From assembly GCF_030063145.1 (NCBI RefSeq), contig NZ_JASISM010000002.1, positions 372,001 through 436,000 on the forward strand: a stretch of DNA of 64,000 nt, in the 5' to 3' direction. Positions 7,015-17,000 of the stretch are shown here, one piece after another (positions within the stretch are counted from its first letter, which is position 1; every line of letters begins with the position of its first letter). The translations under genes and the position numbers were made by a program. Under the pieces are notes generated by a model. It did no database searches. It had not been told where the DNA came from and saw only the letters and a program-made list of their open reading frames with translations. This DNA is from Cryobacterium sp. PH31-L1. GTDB taxonomy: Bacteria; Actinomycetota; Actinomycetes; Actinomycetales; Microbacteriaceae.

Positions 7015-10000
7015 GTGAGCGAGCACCAGCACAGCCCAGCGGTCCCCGGCGGGCGCGCCCAGTCGGTGCTCGCGGCGGGACACCGGGCCAAGCCAGCCCG
7101 CACCCTGGCCGACATTCTTGCGGTAACCGCAGCGCAGCATCCGAATGCTCTAGCCCTCGAAGACGCGGCCGGCACGATCAGCTACCGCGGCCTGGTGCGG
7201 CGAGTGCAGGCGCAGGCCAACGCGCTGAGCCTGGTCGGAGTGCGCCGCGGCGATACCGTGGGCATTCGCATTCCCTCGGGATCCCGTGACCTGTACGTGT
7301 CGATTCTGGCCACGCTGTTCGTCGGGGCCGCCTACGTTCCGGTCGACGCCGACGACCCCGAGGAACGTGCCCGCCTAGTCTTCAGCGAGGCGCACGTGGT
7401 CGGCATCATCGGCGAGAACAGCGTCTTCACACCGCGTGACGGCCTCGACCTGCAGTCCCTGAGTGGGCGAGCCGTGGCGCCGCACGACGACCCTGCGCTG
7501 GTCTTTCCGACCGAGAACATTCCCACCCCCGACGATGATGCCTGGGTCATCTTCACCTCCGGATCCACCGGCGTGCCGAAGGGCGTGGCCGTCACCCATC
7601 GCTCGGCCGCCGCCTTCGTCGATGCCGAGGCCGGCTTGTTCTTGCGTGATGAACCGATCGGCACCGCAGACCGGGTGCTCGCCGGACTCTCGGTGGCCTT
7701 TGACGCGAGTTGCGAAGAGATGTGGCTGGCCTGGCGCAGCGGCGCCTGCCTGGTGCCGGCCCCGCGCTCCCTCGTACGCAGCGGCGCCGACCTCGGCCCG
7801 TGGCTGATCGCCCACGGCATCACCATCGTCTCGACCGTGCCGACCCTCGCAGCCCTGTGGCCGGAAGAGTCGCTCGAAGCCGTGCGACTGCTCATCTTCG
7901 GCGGCGAAGCCTGCCCGCCCGAACTGGTCGCCCGCATCGCGACCCGCGGCCGCGAAGTCTGGAACACCTACGGCCCGACCGAGGCCACCGTCGTGGCCTG
8001 CGGCGCACTCGTCGACGGCGTCGGCGAGATGCGCATCGGCCTGCCACTCGACGGCTGGGACCTCGCCGTCGTCGACGCCCGCGGAGAGCGGGTAGCCGAA
8101 GGCGAGACCGGCGAACTCATCATCGGAGGCGTCGGACTGGCCCGCTACCTCGACGTCGCCAAAGACTCAGAAAAGTATGCGCCGCACCCGCAACTCGGCT
8201 GGGCCCGCGCCTACCGCAGCGGCGACCTCGTGCGCTTCGACAGCGCCGGCCTGGTCTTCGCCGGCCGCGCCGACGACCAGGTGAAACTCGGCGGTCGCCG
8301 CATCGAACTCGGCGAAGTGGATGCCGCCCTCGGCGCGCTCGCCGGAGTGGCCGGCGGCGCCGCGGTCGTGCAGACCACCCCGGCCGGAAACCACATCCTC
8401 GTGGGCTACATCGCCCTCACCGAAAAGAACACCCCCTTCGACCGGCCGGCCGCGATCGACCGGCTGCGCGAGGAGCTCCCGGCCGCACTCGTACCGCTGC
8501 TGGCGATCGTCGACGCACTGCCGACCCGCACCTCGGGCAAGGTCGATCGGGCGGCGCTGCCCTGGCCCCTGCCCGCCTCGGCCGAAGACGTCGTGGCGCT
8601 GTCGCCGACGGCGGCGTGGCTGGCCGAGGCGTGGGCATCCGTTTTGGGCGTACCGGTGACCGGGCCCGACGATGATTTCTTCGCCCAGGGCGGCGGTTCA
8701 CTCTCGGCCGCGCAATTCGTGTCGGCGGTGCGCGCCCGCCACCCCGAAACGACCGTCGCCGACCTCTACGACCACCCGCGCATCGGGTCGCTCGCCGACG
8801 AACTCGACGCCCGCACCCCGGTCGAAGCCCCCGTCGTGCGGCGGGTGCTGCCGACCCCTGCCCGCAGCCAGTTCGCGCAGACGGTGCTCGGTATTCCCCT
8901 GCACGTGCTGAGCGGCGCCCGCTGGCTGGTTTACCTGGCCATTGCCAACAACCTGCTGAACCGGAACGGTGCCAGCTTTGCCCCGACGCTGTCGTGGTGG
9001 TGGGTCGCGCTCGGGTTCGCCCTGTTTGTGACGCCGCCCGGCAAGATGCTCATCGCCGTGATTGCCGCACGGCTGCTGCTGCACGACGTGATGCCGGGCA
9101 ATTACCCGCGCGGCGGGTCGGTGCACCTGCGGCTGTGGCTGGCCGAGCAGATCGCGCTGCTCGTCGACGCCGCAAGTTTGGCCGGGGCGCCCTGGATCAG
9201 CTACTACGCCAGAGCCCTCGGCGCCGAGATCGGACCCGACGTCGACCTGCACTCGCTTCCGCCGGTGACCGGGCTGATGACCATCGGCACCCAGGCCTCA
9301 ATCGAACCCGAGGTCGACCTGGCCGGGCACTGGATCGACGGCGACGTGCTGCGCATCGGCCACCTGCACGTGGGCGCCGACGCCCGTATCGGCTCGCGCA
9401 GCACCCTGCTCGGCGGCGCCCACGTGGGCAACGGCGCCGAGATCGAACCCGGCGCCGCCGTCTCAACGCGGGTGCCGGCGGGGGAGCGATGGGCCGGATC
9501 CCCGGCACGCAGGGTGGGCTCAGCCCGCCGCCCGTGGCCGGCCGAACGACCGCCCCGGGCCAGTCGCTGGCTCGGCGCCTTCGCGGCCGGGTCGGTCGCG
9601 ATGACCGCCATCCCCACAATCGCCCTCGTGCTCGGCGCGGTCATCGTCGGAGCCGTCGTCGGCCACGCCGACAGCCTCGGCCTGGCGGTGCTGCGCGCCG
9701 CGCTCATCATGCCGGCCGCCGTGATCGCCGGCGGTCTCGCCTACGCGCTGCTCGTGCTCGGCTTTGTGCGCGCCCTCGGCCTGGGCCTGCGCGAGGGCTA
9801 CTACCCGGTGCGCAGCCGCATCGGCTGGCAGGTCTGGATGACCGAACGCATTCTCGACGGCGCCCGCACCGTGCTGTTCCCGGTCTACGCGAGCCTGCTC
9901 ACCCCCACCTGGCTGCGCCTGCTCGGCGCCAAAGTAGGAGCCGACGTCGAGGCCTCGACCGTGCTGCTGCTGCCCTCGCTCACGACCATCGCGCCCGCCG

Positions 10001-10962
10001 CCTTTCTCGCCGACGACACCATGGTGGCTTGTTACGAACTCGGCGGCGGCTGGATGCACATCGGCCCGGCCAAGATCGGCCGCAAGGCCTTTCTCGGCAA
10101 CAGCGGAATGGCCGGCCCCGGCCGCACCGTGCCGCGCAACGGACTGGTCGCTGTGCTGTCGTCGACGCCGCGCAAGGCCAAGCGCGGCTCGAGCTGGCTC
10201 GGCAACCCGCCGTCGCGACTGCGTCGCAGGCAAACGGATGCCGATGACTCCCGCACCTTCCACCCTCCCGGGCGCCTGAAAGTAGCCCGATCGCTGTGGG
10301 AGTTGCTGCGCATCGTGGCCGGCTTCACCACCGCCTGGATCGCCCTGCTGGTGCTCGCCCTGCTCGACCTGCTCTGGCTGCAGTTCGGCCTTGGCGCGGC
10401 TATCGGCCTGTCGGGCGTGGTCATGCTCGCTGCCGGCGCGGTAGCCGCCGGCGTTACGACGGTGGTCAAGTGGACGCTGGTCGGGCGGATCGACGCGTCG
10501 GAGCATCCGCTCTGGTCGTCATTCATCTGGCGCAACGAGGTGTCGGACAGTTTCGTCGAGATGGTAGCCCGCCCCTGGTTTGCCGAGAAAGCCTCGGGCA
10601 CGCCGGCCCTCGCCGTGTGGCTGCGCACGCTAGGAGCCTCCGTGGGGCGCGGCGTCTGGTGCGAGACCTACTGGCTGCCCGAAGCAGACCTGGTGCGGCT
10701 GGGCGATGGCAGCACCGTCAACCGCGGCTGTGTTGTGCAGACGCATCTGTTTCACGATCGCATCATGCAGCTTGACGCGGTGGAACTCGCCGAGGGATCG
10801 ACGCTCGGCCCGAACGGCGTGATCCTGCCGGCCGCTTCGATCGAGGCCGGCGCGACAGTGGGGCCGGGCTCGCTCGTGATGCGCGGTGAACGGGTGCCCA
10901 CCGGGTCGCTCTGGTCGGGAAACCCGATCACGCCGTGGCACCAGCCGCCGTGGCAACGGTGA
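7015..10962 (+). CDS. Pls/PosA-type non-ribosomal peptide synthetase
   Basis: A 1315-residue single-module synthetase. Residues about 25-525 form an adenylation domain with the A3 core TSGSTGVPKGVAVTH, A5 NTYGPTEATVV and the A10 lysine in RTSGKVDRAAL. A thiolation domain follows, with the phosphopantetheine serine at about residue 562 (QGGGSLSAAQ). The C-terminal 700 residues have three membrane blocks and hexapeptide-like repeats (TIGR02353-type terminal domain) instead of condensation or thioesterase domains. This is the architecture and almost the length of epsilon-poly-lysine synthetase. By-eye alignment gives a specificity code near D-A-E-S-I-G-T-V-V-K. The acidic third residue hints at a basic amino acid. 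The GTG start has GAGGAG upstream. Product: an amino-acid homopolymer or short amide (inference). Confidence 0.85.
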   Translation: MSEHQHSPAVPGGRAQSVLAAGHRAKPARTLADILAVTAAQHPNALALEDAAGTISYRGLVRRVQAQANALSLVGVRRGDTVGIRIPSGSRDLYVSILATLFVGAAYVPVDADDPEERARLVFSEAHVVGIIGENSVFTPRDGLDLQSLSGRAVAPHDDPALVFPTENIPTPDDDAWVIFTSGSTGVPKGVAVTHRSAAAFVDAEAGLFLRDEPIGTADRVLAGLSVAFDASCEEMWLAWRSGACLVPAPRSLVRSGADLGPWLIAHGITIVSTVPTLAALWPEESLEAVRLLIFGGEACPPELVARIATRGREVWNTYGPTEATVVACGALVDGVGEMRIGLPLDGWDLAVVDARGERVAEGETGELIIGGVGLARYLDVAKDSEKYAPHPQLGWARAYRSGDLVRFDSAGLVFAGRADDQVKLGGRRIELGEVDAALGALAGVAGGAAVVQTTPAGNHILVGYIALTEKNTPFDRPAAIDRLREELPAALVPLLAIVDALPTRTSGKVDRAALPWPLPASAEDVVALSPTAAWLAEAWASVLGVPVTGPDDDFFAQGGGSLSAAQFVSAVRARHPETTVADLYDHPRIGSLADELDARTPVEAPVVRRVLPTPARSQFAQTVLGIPLHVLSGARWLVYLAIANNLLNRNGASFAPTLSWWWVALGFALFVTPPGKMLIAVIAARLLLHDVMPGNYPRGGSVHLRLWLAEQIALLVDAASLAGAPWISYYARALGAEIGPDVDLHSLPPVTGLMTIGTQASIEPEVDLAGHWIDGDVLRIGHLHVGADARIGSRSTLLGGAHVGNGAEIEPGAAVSTRVPAGERWAGSPARRVGSARRPWPAERPPRASRWLGAFAAGSVAMTAIPTIALVLGAVIVGAVVGHADSLGLAVLRAALIMPAAVIAGGLAYALLVLGFVRALGLGLREGYYPVRSRIGWQVWMTERILDGARTVLFPVYASLLTPTWLRLLGAKVGADVEASTVLLLPSLTTIAPAAFLADDTMVACYELGGGWMHIGPAKIGRKAFLGNSGMAGPGRTVPRNGLVAVLSSTPRKAKRGSSWLGNPPSRLRRRQTDADDSRTFHPPGRLKVARSLWELLRIVAGFTTAWIALLVLALLDLLWLQFGLGAAIGLSGVVMLAAGAVAAGVTTVVKWTLVGRIDASEHPLWSSFIWRNEVSDSFVEMVARPWFAEKASGTPALAVWLRTLGASVGRGVWCETYWLPEADLVRLGDGSTVNRGCVVQTHLFHDRIMQLDAVELAEGSTLGPNGVILPAASIEAGATVGPGSLVMRGERVPTGSLWSGNPITPWHQPPWQR

Positions 10963-10980
10963 ACGTGGAATAGTGGACCG

Positions 10981-12306
10981 ATGGCCACTGTACAGACGAC
11001 CTACGGCTCGGCCAGCGCTGGCGACCCCTATATTCCCACCGGAGGCAACGGCGGTTACGTTGCCGAACACTACGACCTGAACTTGTCCTACCGAGTGGCC
11101 ACCAACCGGCTGAACGCGACCGCCGTCATCACCGCGCGCGCCCTCATACCCCTTGACCGATTCAGCCTTGACTTCGCCGGGCTGAGCATGGAAAAGGTCA
11201 CGGTCAACGGCGAGCGGCCGACCAAGGTCACGCATTCTGCCCGCAAACTCGTCATCTCGCTCGCCACGACCATCGAGGCCGGGGCCGTGTTCGAGGTGAC
11301 GGTGCGCTATCGCGGGGCGCCGCATCCGGTGCGCAGTGCCTGGGGCGATGTCGGCTGGGAAGAACTCGACGACGGTGTGCTCGTCTCCGGGCAGCCGTGC
11401 GGGGCAGCGTCCTGGTTTCCCTGCAACGACCACCCGAGCAACAAGGCAACCTATCGCATCGAGATCGCCTGCGAATCCGGTTACACAGTGGTGTCGAACG
11501 GGGTGTTGTCGGCCAGGTCCAGCCGGTCGGGTCGCACTAGCTGGACCTTCGACGTGCGCGAGCCGATGGCGACCTACCTCGCCACGGTGCTGATCGGCCG
11601 CTACCGCCGCCGCGACCTCGCCGCAGCCCCGGTCGCGCACAGTCTGTTCTTTCCGGCCCAGCTGGCGACGCGGGTCGGCATCGACTTCGCTCGCCTCACC
11701 GAGATGATCGCGTTCTTCGCCGACCGGTTCGGACCGTACCCGTTCGCGTCGTACACGGTCGTCGTCACCGAGGACGAGCTGGAGATTCCGCTCGAGGCGC
11801 ATGGCCTGGCCGTGTTCGGCAGCAACCACGTCGACGGCAACCACGGCGAAGACCGGCTGATCGCCCATGAGCTGGCGCACCAATGGTACGGCAACAGCCT
11901 CACCGTGGCGCGCTGGCAGGACATCTGGCTACAGGAGGGCTTCGCCTGCTACGCCGAATGGCTGTGGGAGGAACAGCGCGGCGGTCGTACCGCTGACGCC
12001 CTTGCCGTGCTGCACCGTGGCAGGGTGGCGGCCCTGCCGCACGACATCGTCGTCGGTGATCCCGGCCCGCACGCCATGTTTGACGACCGCGTGTACAAAC
12101 GCGGCGCGCTCGCCCTGCACGCGATTCGCAAATCGCTCGGCGACGAGGCCTTCTTCGCTGCCCTGCGCGCCTACACCGCTGCCAGGCGGCACGGGTCCGT
12201 CTCGACCGAGGACTTCGTGGAGTTCTTCTCCGAACACACCGGCAGCCGGGCGATCGGCGGGTTCGTGGCCCGCTGGGTGCAGCTGAGCGCCCTGCCGAGC
12301 CTCTAA
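10981..12306 (+). CDS. M1 family zinc aminopeptidase
   Basis: A 441-residue M1 metallopeptidase. The zinc site HELAH is at residues 296-300 with the third ligand Glu 18 residues on (E319, in WLQEGFA). LEAHG around residue 268 occupies the position of the GAMEN exopeptidase motif. No signal peptide is visible, so it should be cytosolic. It lacks the long C-terminal helical domain of large M1 enzymes, as is common for short actinobacterial members. It starts 18 bases after the synthetase and is probably cotranscribed, so it may process or degrade the product. A housekeeping role is equally possible. Confidence 0.88.
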   Translation: MATVQTTYGSASAGDPYIPTGGNGGYVAEHYDLNLSYRVATNRLNATAVITARALIPLDRFSLDFAGLSMEKVTVNGERPTKVTHSARKLVISLATTIEAGAVFEVTVRYRGAPHPVRSAWGDVGWEELDDGVLVSGQPCGAASWFPCNDHPSNKATYRIEIACESGYTVVSNGVLSARSSRSGRTSWTFDVREPMATYLATVLIGRYRRRDLAAAPVAHSLFFPAQLATRVGIDFARLTEMIAFFADRFGPYPFASYTVVVTEDELEIPLEAHGLAVFGSNHVDGNHGEDRLIAHELAHQWYGNSLTVARWQDIWLQEGFACYAEWLWEEQRGGRTADALAVLHRGRVAALPHDIVVGDPGPHAMFDDRVYKRGALALHAIRKSLGDEAFFAALRAYTAARRHGSVSTEDFVEFFSEHTGSRAIGGFVARWVQLSALPSL

Positions 12307-12911
12307 AGCACCGACACGCTTGGGGCTGACGGACCGAGCACGGCCAGGGTGCCGACCAGCCCGAGCCCGACGTCGAAACCAGCGACGTGCACCTGAGCCA
12401 GATCGAGCGTGGCGGTCGGCCAGCTCTGCAGAGCGGATGCCCCACCCGGGACCAGCCCCACCGTCAGCTCCCGCGGGTCCACGGTCAGCCCCTCGCCGGA
12501 GAGCTTGAGAAGCGCTTCCTTCGTGGTCCAGAGCACGGCCCGCGCCCGGCCCTGCTCGCCGGCCGGCAGCCCGGCCAACTGAGAGCGCTCGAACGCGTTG
12601 AACGCGACGTCGTCGAACCCAGCTCGGTCAACCGCCGCCAAGCTCTCAATGTCGACCCCAATCGGCCCGGCCAGCGACACGGCGACGACCACGGCGGAGT
12701 CTGCCCGGCTCAGACTCACAAAAATGCCAGACGGCGCGAGCACGCGGGGCCGCCCATGCGCACCACCGCAGCGTTCGCAGCGCTGCTCGATGGTGACCGC
12801 CGCCAGATCAACGGCGCAGACCCGGGTGACGGCGGCGGCGAGCAGTAGCCGGTCGGTCTCGGGAAGCGGCGCGCGTGGCTGTAAGAAGAGGGAAACATCC
12901 GTGTGCGGCAC
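12303..12911 (-). CDS. 4'-phosphopantetheinyl transferase (Sfp/AcpT superfamily)
   Basis: A 202-residue PPTase with the two magnesium/CoA motifs GPIGVDIES and WTTKEALLKLSGEGL in the right order and spacing. It transfers phosphopantetheine from CoA to the serine of carrier domains. It is convergent with the M1 peptidase (stop codons overlap by four bases) and two genes from the synthetase, whose thiolation domain needs exactly this activation. The pairing is inference but strong. Members of this type are usually shorter than Sfp (about 220 residues) and act on secondary-metabolism carriers. Confidence 0.88.
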   Translation of the reverse strand: MPHTDVSLFLQPRAPLPETDRLLLAAAVTRVCAVDLAAVTIEQRCERCGGAHGRPRVLAPSGIFVSLSRADSAVVVAVSLAGPIGVDIESLAAVDRAGFDDVAFNAFERSQLAGLPAGEQGRARAVLWTTKEALLKLSGEGLTVDPRELTVGLVPGGASALQSWPTATLDLAQVHVAGFDVGLGLVGTLAVLGPSAPSVSVL

Positions 12912-13000
12912 GATCCAACCGTACCCGCCGGCAAAACTTCACCGGCGTTACCGCGCAGCTACGCCGAGTGGCACACTGGTAGATCGGAGAAGGAGAGCCC

Positions 13001-14017
13001 ATGGCGCTGGTGGACAACGCGGTCTACGTGGACGGGCACCGGGTTGCCACGCCGCCGAGCCTCGACGACACGTTCGAGGCCTTGAAAGAGCATCAGGGCT
13101 TCGCCTGGATCGGGCTGTACCGGCCGAGCGAAGAAGAAGTGCGGGCCGTCGCGACCGAGTTCAGCCTGCACCACCTGGCCGTGGAGGACGCCCTCAAGGG
13201 GCACCAGCGGTCCAAGATTGAACGGTACGCCGACATCCTGTTCATCGTGCTGCGCCCGGCCCGCTATATAGACGACGAAGAGCGCGTCGAATTCGGCGAG
13301 TTGCACGTGTTCGTCGGCCCCGATTTCGTGGTGACCATTCGCCACGCCGAATCACCCGACCTTGCCCTCGTACGGGAGCGGATGGAGAGCACCCCGCACC
13401 TGCTCGCCCTCGGCCCGGAGGCCGTGCTATACGCCATTCTCGACCAGGTCGTCGACGAATACGGGCCGGTCGTGGCCGGCCTCGAAAACGACATCGACGA
13501 AATCGAGGACCAGCTGTTCGACGGCGACCCCGAAGTCAGCCGACGCATCTACGCCCTGTCTCGCGAAGTGATCGAGTTTCAGCGGGCCACCCAGCCGCTC
13601 GTGAGCATGTTCGAGGCGATGCAACGTGGCTTCGACAAGTACAACGTGGACCTCGAACTGCACCGGCACCTGCGCGACGTGCTCGACCACACACTGCGCA
13701 TCGTGGAGCGCGGCGACGCGTTTCGGCAGCTGCTGCAGAATGCCCTCACCGTACACAGCACACTCGTGGGCCAACGCCAGAACGATGAGATGCGCCACCT
13801 GTCGGAGACGAGCCTCGCGCAGAGCGAAGAGGTGAAGAAGATCTCCAGCTGGGCGGCCATCCTGTTCGCGCCTACCCTGGTCGGGACCATCTACGGCATG
13901 AACTTCGACAACATGCCCGAGCTGCATTGGCCGCTCGGCTACCCCTTCGCGATCGCTCTGATGCTCGCCATGGGGTTCACCCTGTACACCGTGTTCAAAC
14001 GGCGAGGTTGGCTGTGA
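13001..14017 (+). CDS. corA: CorA family magnesium/cobalt transporter
   Basis: A 338-residue CorA-type channel. It has a long cytosolic N-terminal domain rich in acidic and helical segments, two C-terminal transmembrane helices and the pore signature YGMNFDNMP between them. The extracellular loop after GMN is LHWPLGYP. Family members form homopentamers that take up Mg2+ (or Co2+, Ni2+). A strong GGAGAAGGAG ribosome binding site precedes the ATG. No M-box or other riboswitch is apparent in the short 5' leader. Confidence 0.92.
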   Translation: MALVDNAVYVDGHRVATPPSLDDTFEALKEHQGFAWIGLYRPSEEEVRAVATEFSLHHLAVEDALKGHQRSKIERYADILFIVLRPARYIDDEERVEFGELHVFVGPDFVVTIRHAESPDLALVRERMESTPHLLALGPEAVLYAILDQVVDEYGPVVAGLENDIDEIEDQLFDGDPEVSRRIYALSREVIEFQRATQPLVSMFEAMQRGFDKYNVDLELHRHLRDVLDHTLRIVERGDAFRQLLQNALTVHSTLVGQRQNDEMRHLSETSLAQSEEVKKISSWAAILFAPTLVGTIYGMNFDNMPELHWPLGYPFAIALMLAMGFTLYTVFKRRGWL

Positions 14018-14096
14018 ACGGCCAGATTGGGGCACAAACACGCAAAACCCCGGCCGCCTCAGGGCAAACCGGTGATTTGCCAATTAGGGTATCCCT

Positions 14097-17000
14097 GTGT
14101 GGCACCTCGATAGAAAACAAGACGACGACGACGTGCTTTCCAAGTACCTGGACGTCGTCCCCGTCGACCCGCAAAACGTGACGAGTCCACACAACCTCAG
14201 TCTGGGCGATCCCGCGTTCACCGCCGGCAACATCGCCGAGCCGGTCTGGCAGCGCTGGCGCGACGAACTCGCCGCGCTCGGAGGCCGCTCCCCGCTGCTG
14301 CACTTCACCGATGAGGCTCGCACCCGCATCGAGCTGAGCGCCACGCATCCCGGCGGTCTGCCGCAGTTCATCATCGGCAAAACCACCCTTCTGTCCAACC
14401 TCATTCGGGACGAGCTTGCGCTGCGCAACGCCCGCCTGGCCGCGAACGAGATCACCCAGAAGGGCATCGAACTGCGCTCCATGCGCGGCCTCGAATCGGT
14501 CAACCTCGCCATCGGCCTCGCCGAATGGCGCTATCAGGATGTGGACTACAGCGCCCCGGTGCTGCTACGCCCCCTCGCCATTCGCCGTTACGGCCGCGAC
14601 TACGAACTCAAGCTCAAGGGCCAGCCCTTTCTCAACCCCGAACTCGCGCGAGCCCTGAAGGACCAGTTTCAGATCGTTCTCGACGCCGACGCGTTTGTGG
14701 CGCTCGCCGTGACCAACGGCGCGTTCAAACCGCAGCCGGTCATCGACCGTCTGCGCGGGCTGACCTCGCACCTACCCTGGTTCAACGTCGTCCCGCGCCT
14801 CGTGGTCTCGAGCTTCGCTGACGTGGGCCGAGCGCTGGCCGCCGACGCGTCGAACCTTGACCATCCGCTGCTCGACGCCGTGGCCGGTAATAAGACCGCC
14901 CGCCGCAACATCGAGACGGCGTACAACCCGGTGGTTCCGATCGGACAGGATGCCAGGCCCCCCGCCACCGACACACTTCTCGGTGATGCGGACTCGGAAC
15001 AGGAGAACGTCGTCGCGCAGATCGCGGCCGGCAACAGCCTCGTCGTGAAAACGCTGCCCGGCACCGGCGGCACCCAGACCATCGTCAACGCGATCGGCTC
15101 GCTCGTGGCGCAGCACAAGCGGGTGCTCGTGGTGAGCGCGCGCCGTTCGAGCCTCGACGGTATCCACGGCCGCCTCGTGCAGGTAGGCCTGCCCGGCATC
15201 GCCGTCACCCCGCGCACCCTGCGCCGCGACCTGATCCAATCGATCACCCGCAATGAGAAGGCCGCCCAGCCGCGGGTCGGCGACGTCGACGACGCCCTCG
15301 TGCGCCTGCGCAAGGTACTGCTCGACTACCGGTCGGCACTGACCCGACGTGACTCCGCCCTCGGAGTGTCGGTGCTCGACGCGCTCGGCGAACTCGCCCG
15401 CCTCGCCCAATTGCCCGAGCCACCGTCGACCACCGCCCGCCTCGACCGCCAGGCCCTCGAACTGCTCGCCCACTCCCGTTCGGCCGCCGCCAACACCCTG
15501 ATCAAGGCCGCCGTGCTCGGCGAATTCCGTTACGGTCCCAACGACTCGCCCTGGTATGGCGCCTCGTTCACCTCCACAGCGGATGCCTCCAACAGCCACC
15601 AGCTCGCCAAACGCATCAACCAGATCGAACTGCCGCGTTTGCTCGAACGGGCCAACGGCCTCATCGGCCAGACCCGGCTCCGCCCGTTCGAGACAATCAA
15701 CGAGCTCGGCATCTACCTGCGCCTGCTGCTGGATATTCGCGAAACGCTCGACAAGTTTCAGCCCGGGGTATACGACCGGTCGCTCACCGAGCTGATCGCC
15801 GCCACCTCGTCGCGCCGCGAATCGTCGGAGATGAGCTCGGCCAGCCGCAGAAGGCTGCGTAAGCTCGCCGAGGAATACCAGCGCCCCGGCGTGCGGGTCA
15901 ACGACATGAACGAGAGCCTCCGCCGCATCCAAAGCCAGCGCACGCTCTGGCAGCGCTATGCCGCCGCCGGTGTGACGCCCGAGGTGCCGGTCGGCATCAA
16001 CGATGTGCACGTCGCTTTTCAGCGCGTCTCCGAAGACCTCGGTCTGCTCGACGTTCCGCTCGGCACGATTGGCACGACGCGCGCCCTCGCCGGGCGCCAG
16101 ATCAATGAGCTCGTGTCGATGATCTCCGGCCTCGCCGCCGAGAGCGAGGTGCTCGCGAACCTGCACGAGCGCACCGCGCTGTTGGCAACGCTGCGCGAGC
16201 ACAACCTCGACCCGCTGATGACCGACCTGTCCCAACGCCACGTCTCGGAGGAGAACGTCGCCGCCGAACTCGAGCTGGCCTGGTGGCAATCCGTGCTCGA
16301 GATCATGCTCGCGAGCGACCGTGCGTTGCTCGGCGCCAACACGGCGGTGCTGGACCGCCTCGAGGCCGATTTCAAACTCGTCGACGAGGCGCATGCATCC
16401 GCTACCGGCAAGCTGCTGGCCTGGCTGCTGGCCGAAACGTGGAAGATCGGCGTCGTCGACTTTCCCGAGGAAGCCGACCAGCTGCGCCGCCTGCTGCGCG
16501 CCGACCGCGCCACGCCCGCCCGGCTGAACGAGGTTGCCCCGCACCTCGGCCGCGTGCTCGCGCCGGTCTGGCTGGCCTCGCCGTATGAAATCGCCGGCAT
16601 CAGCGACCAAATAACCTTCGATACCGTGCTGCTCGTCGACGCCGGAGCCACGACCCTCGCTGAAAACGTCGGCGCAATTCGCCGCGGCCGTCAGATCGTT
16701 GCGTTCGGTGACCCGGTCACCCAGACTCCGTCGGCCTTCGAGACCGGTATCGGCGGATCGGGCGAGGTCGCCGCGCCCGAGGTCTCGGTCGACGCCCTGC
16801 ACGCCGACTCCGCCCTGGCCCGCCTCGGCGAACTGCTGCCGACCCTGACCCTCACGCGCAGCTACCGGGCCGGCGGTGAAGACCTCGCTGAGCTCGTCAA
16901 CCACCGTTTCTACGGCGGACGTATCGACTCTCTGCCCTGGGCCGGCAGCTTTCTCGGCCACGGCAGCCTCACCATCAACTATGTCGCTGGCGGTCGCGGC

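Noticed and set aside
13001..13001. An M-box riboswitch before corA
   Set aside because: The leader between the divergent PPTase and corA is under 90 bases and lacks the conserved M-box core.
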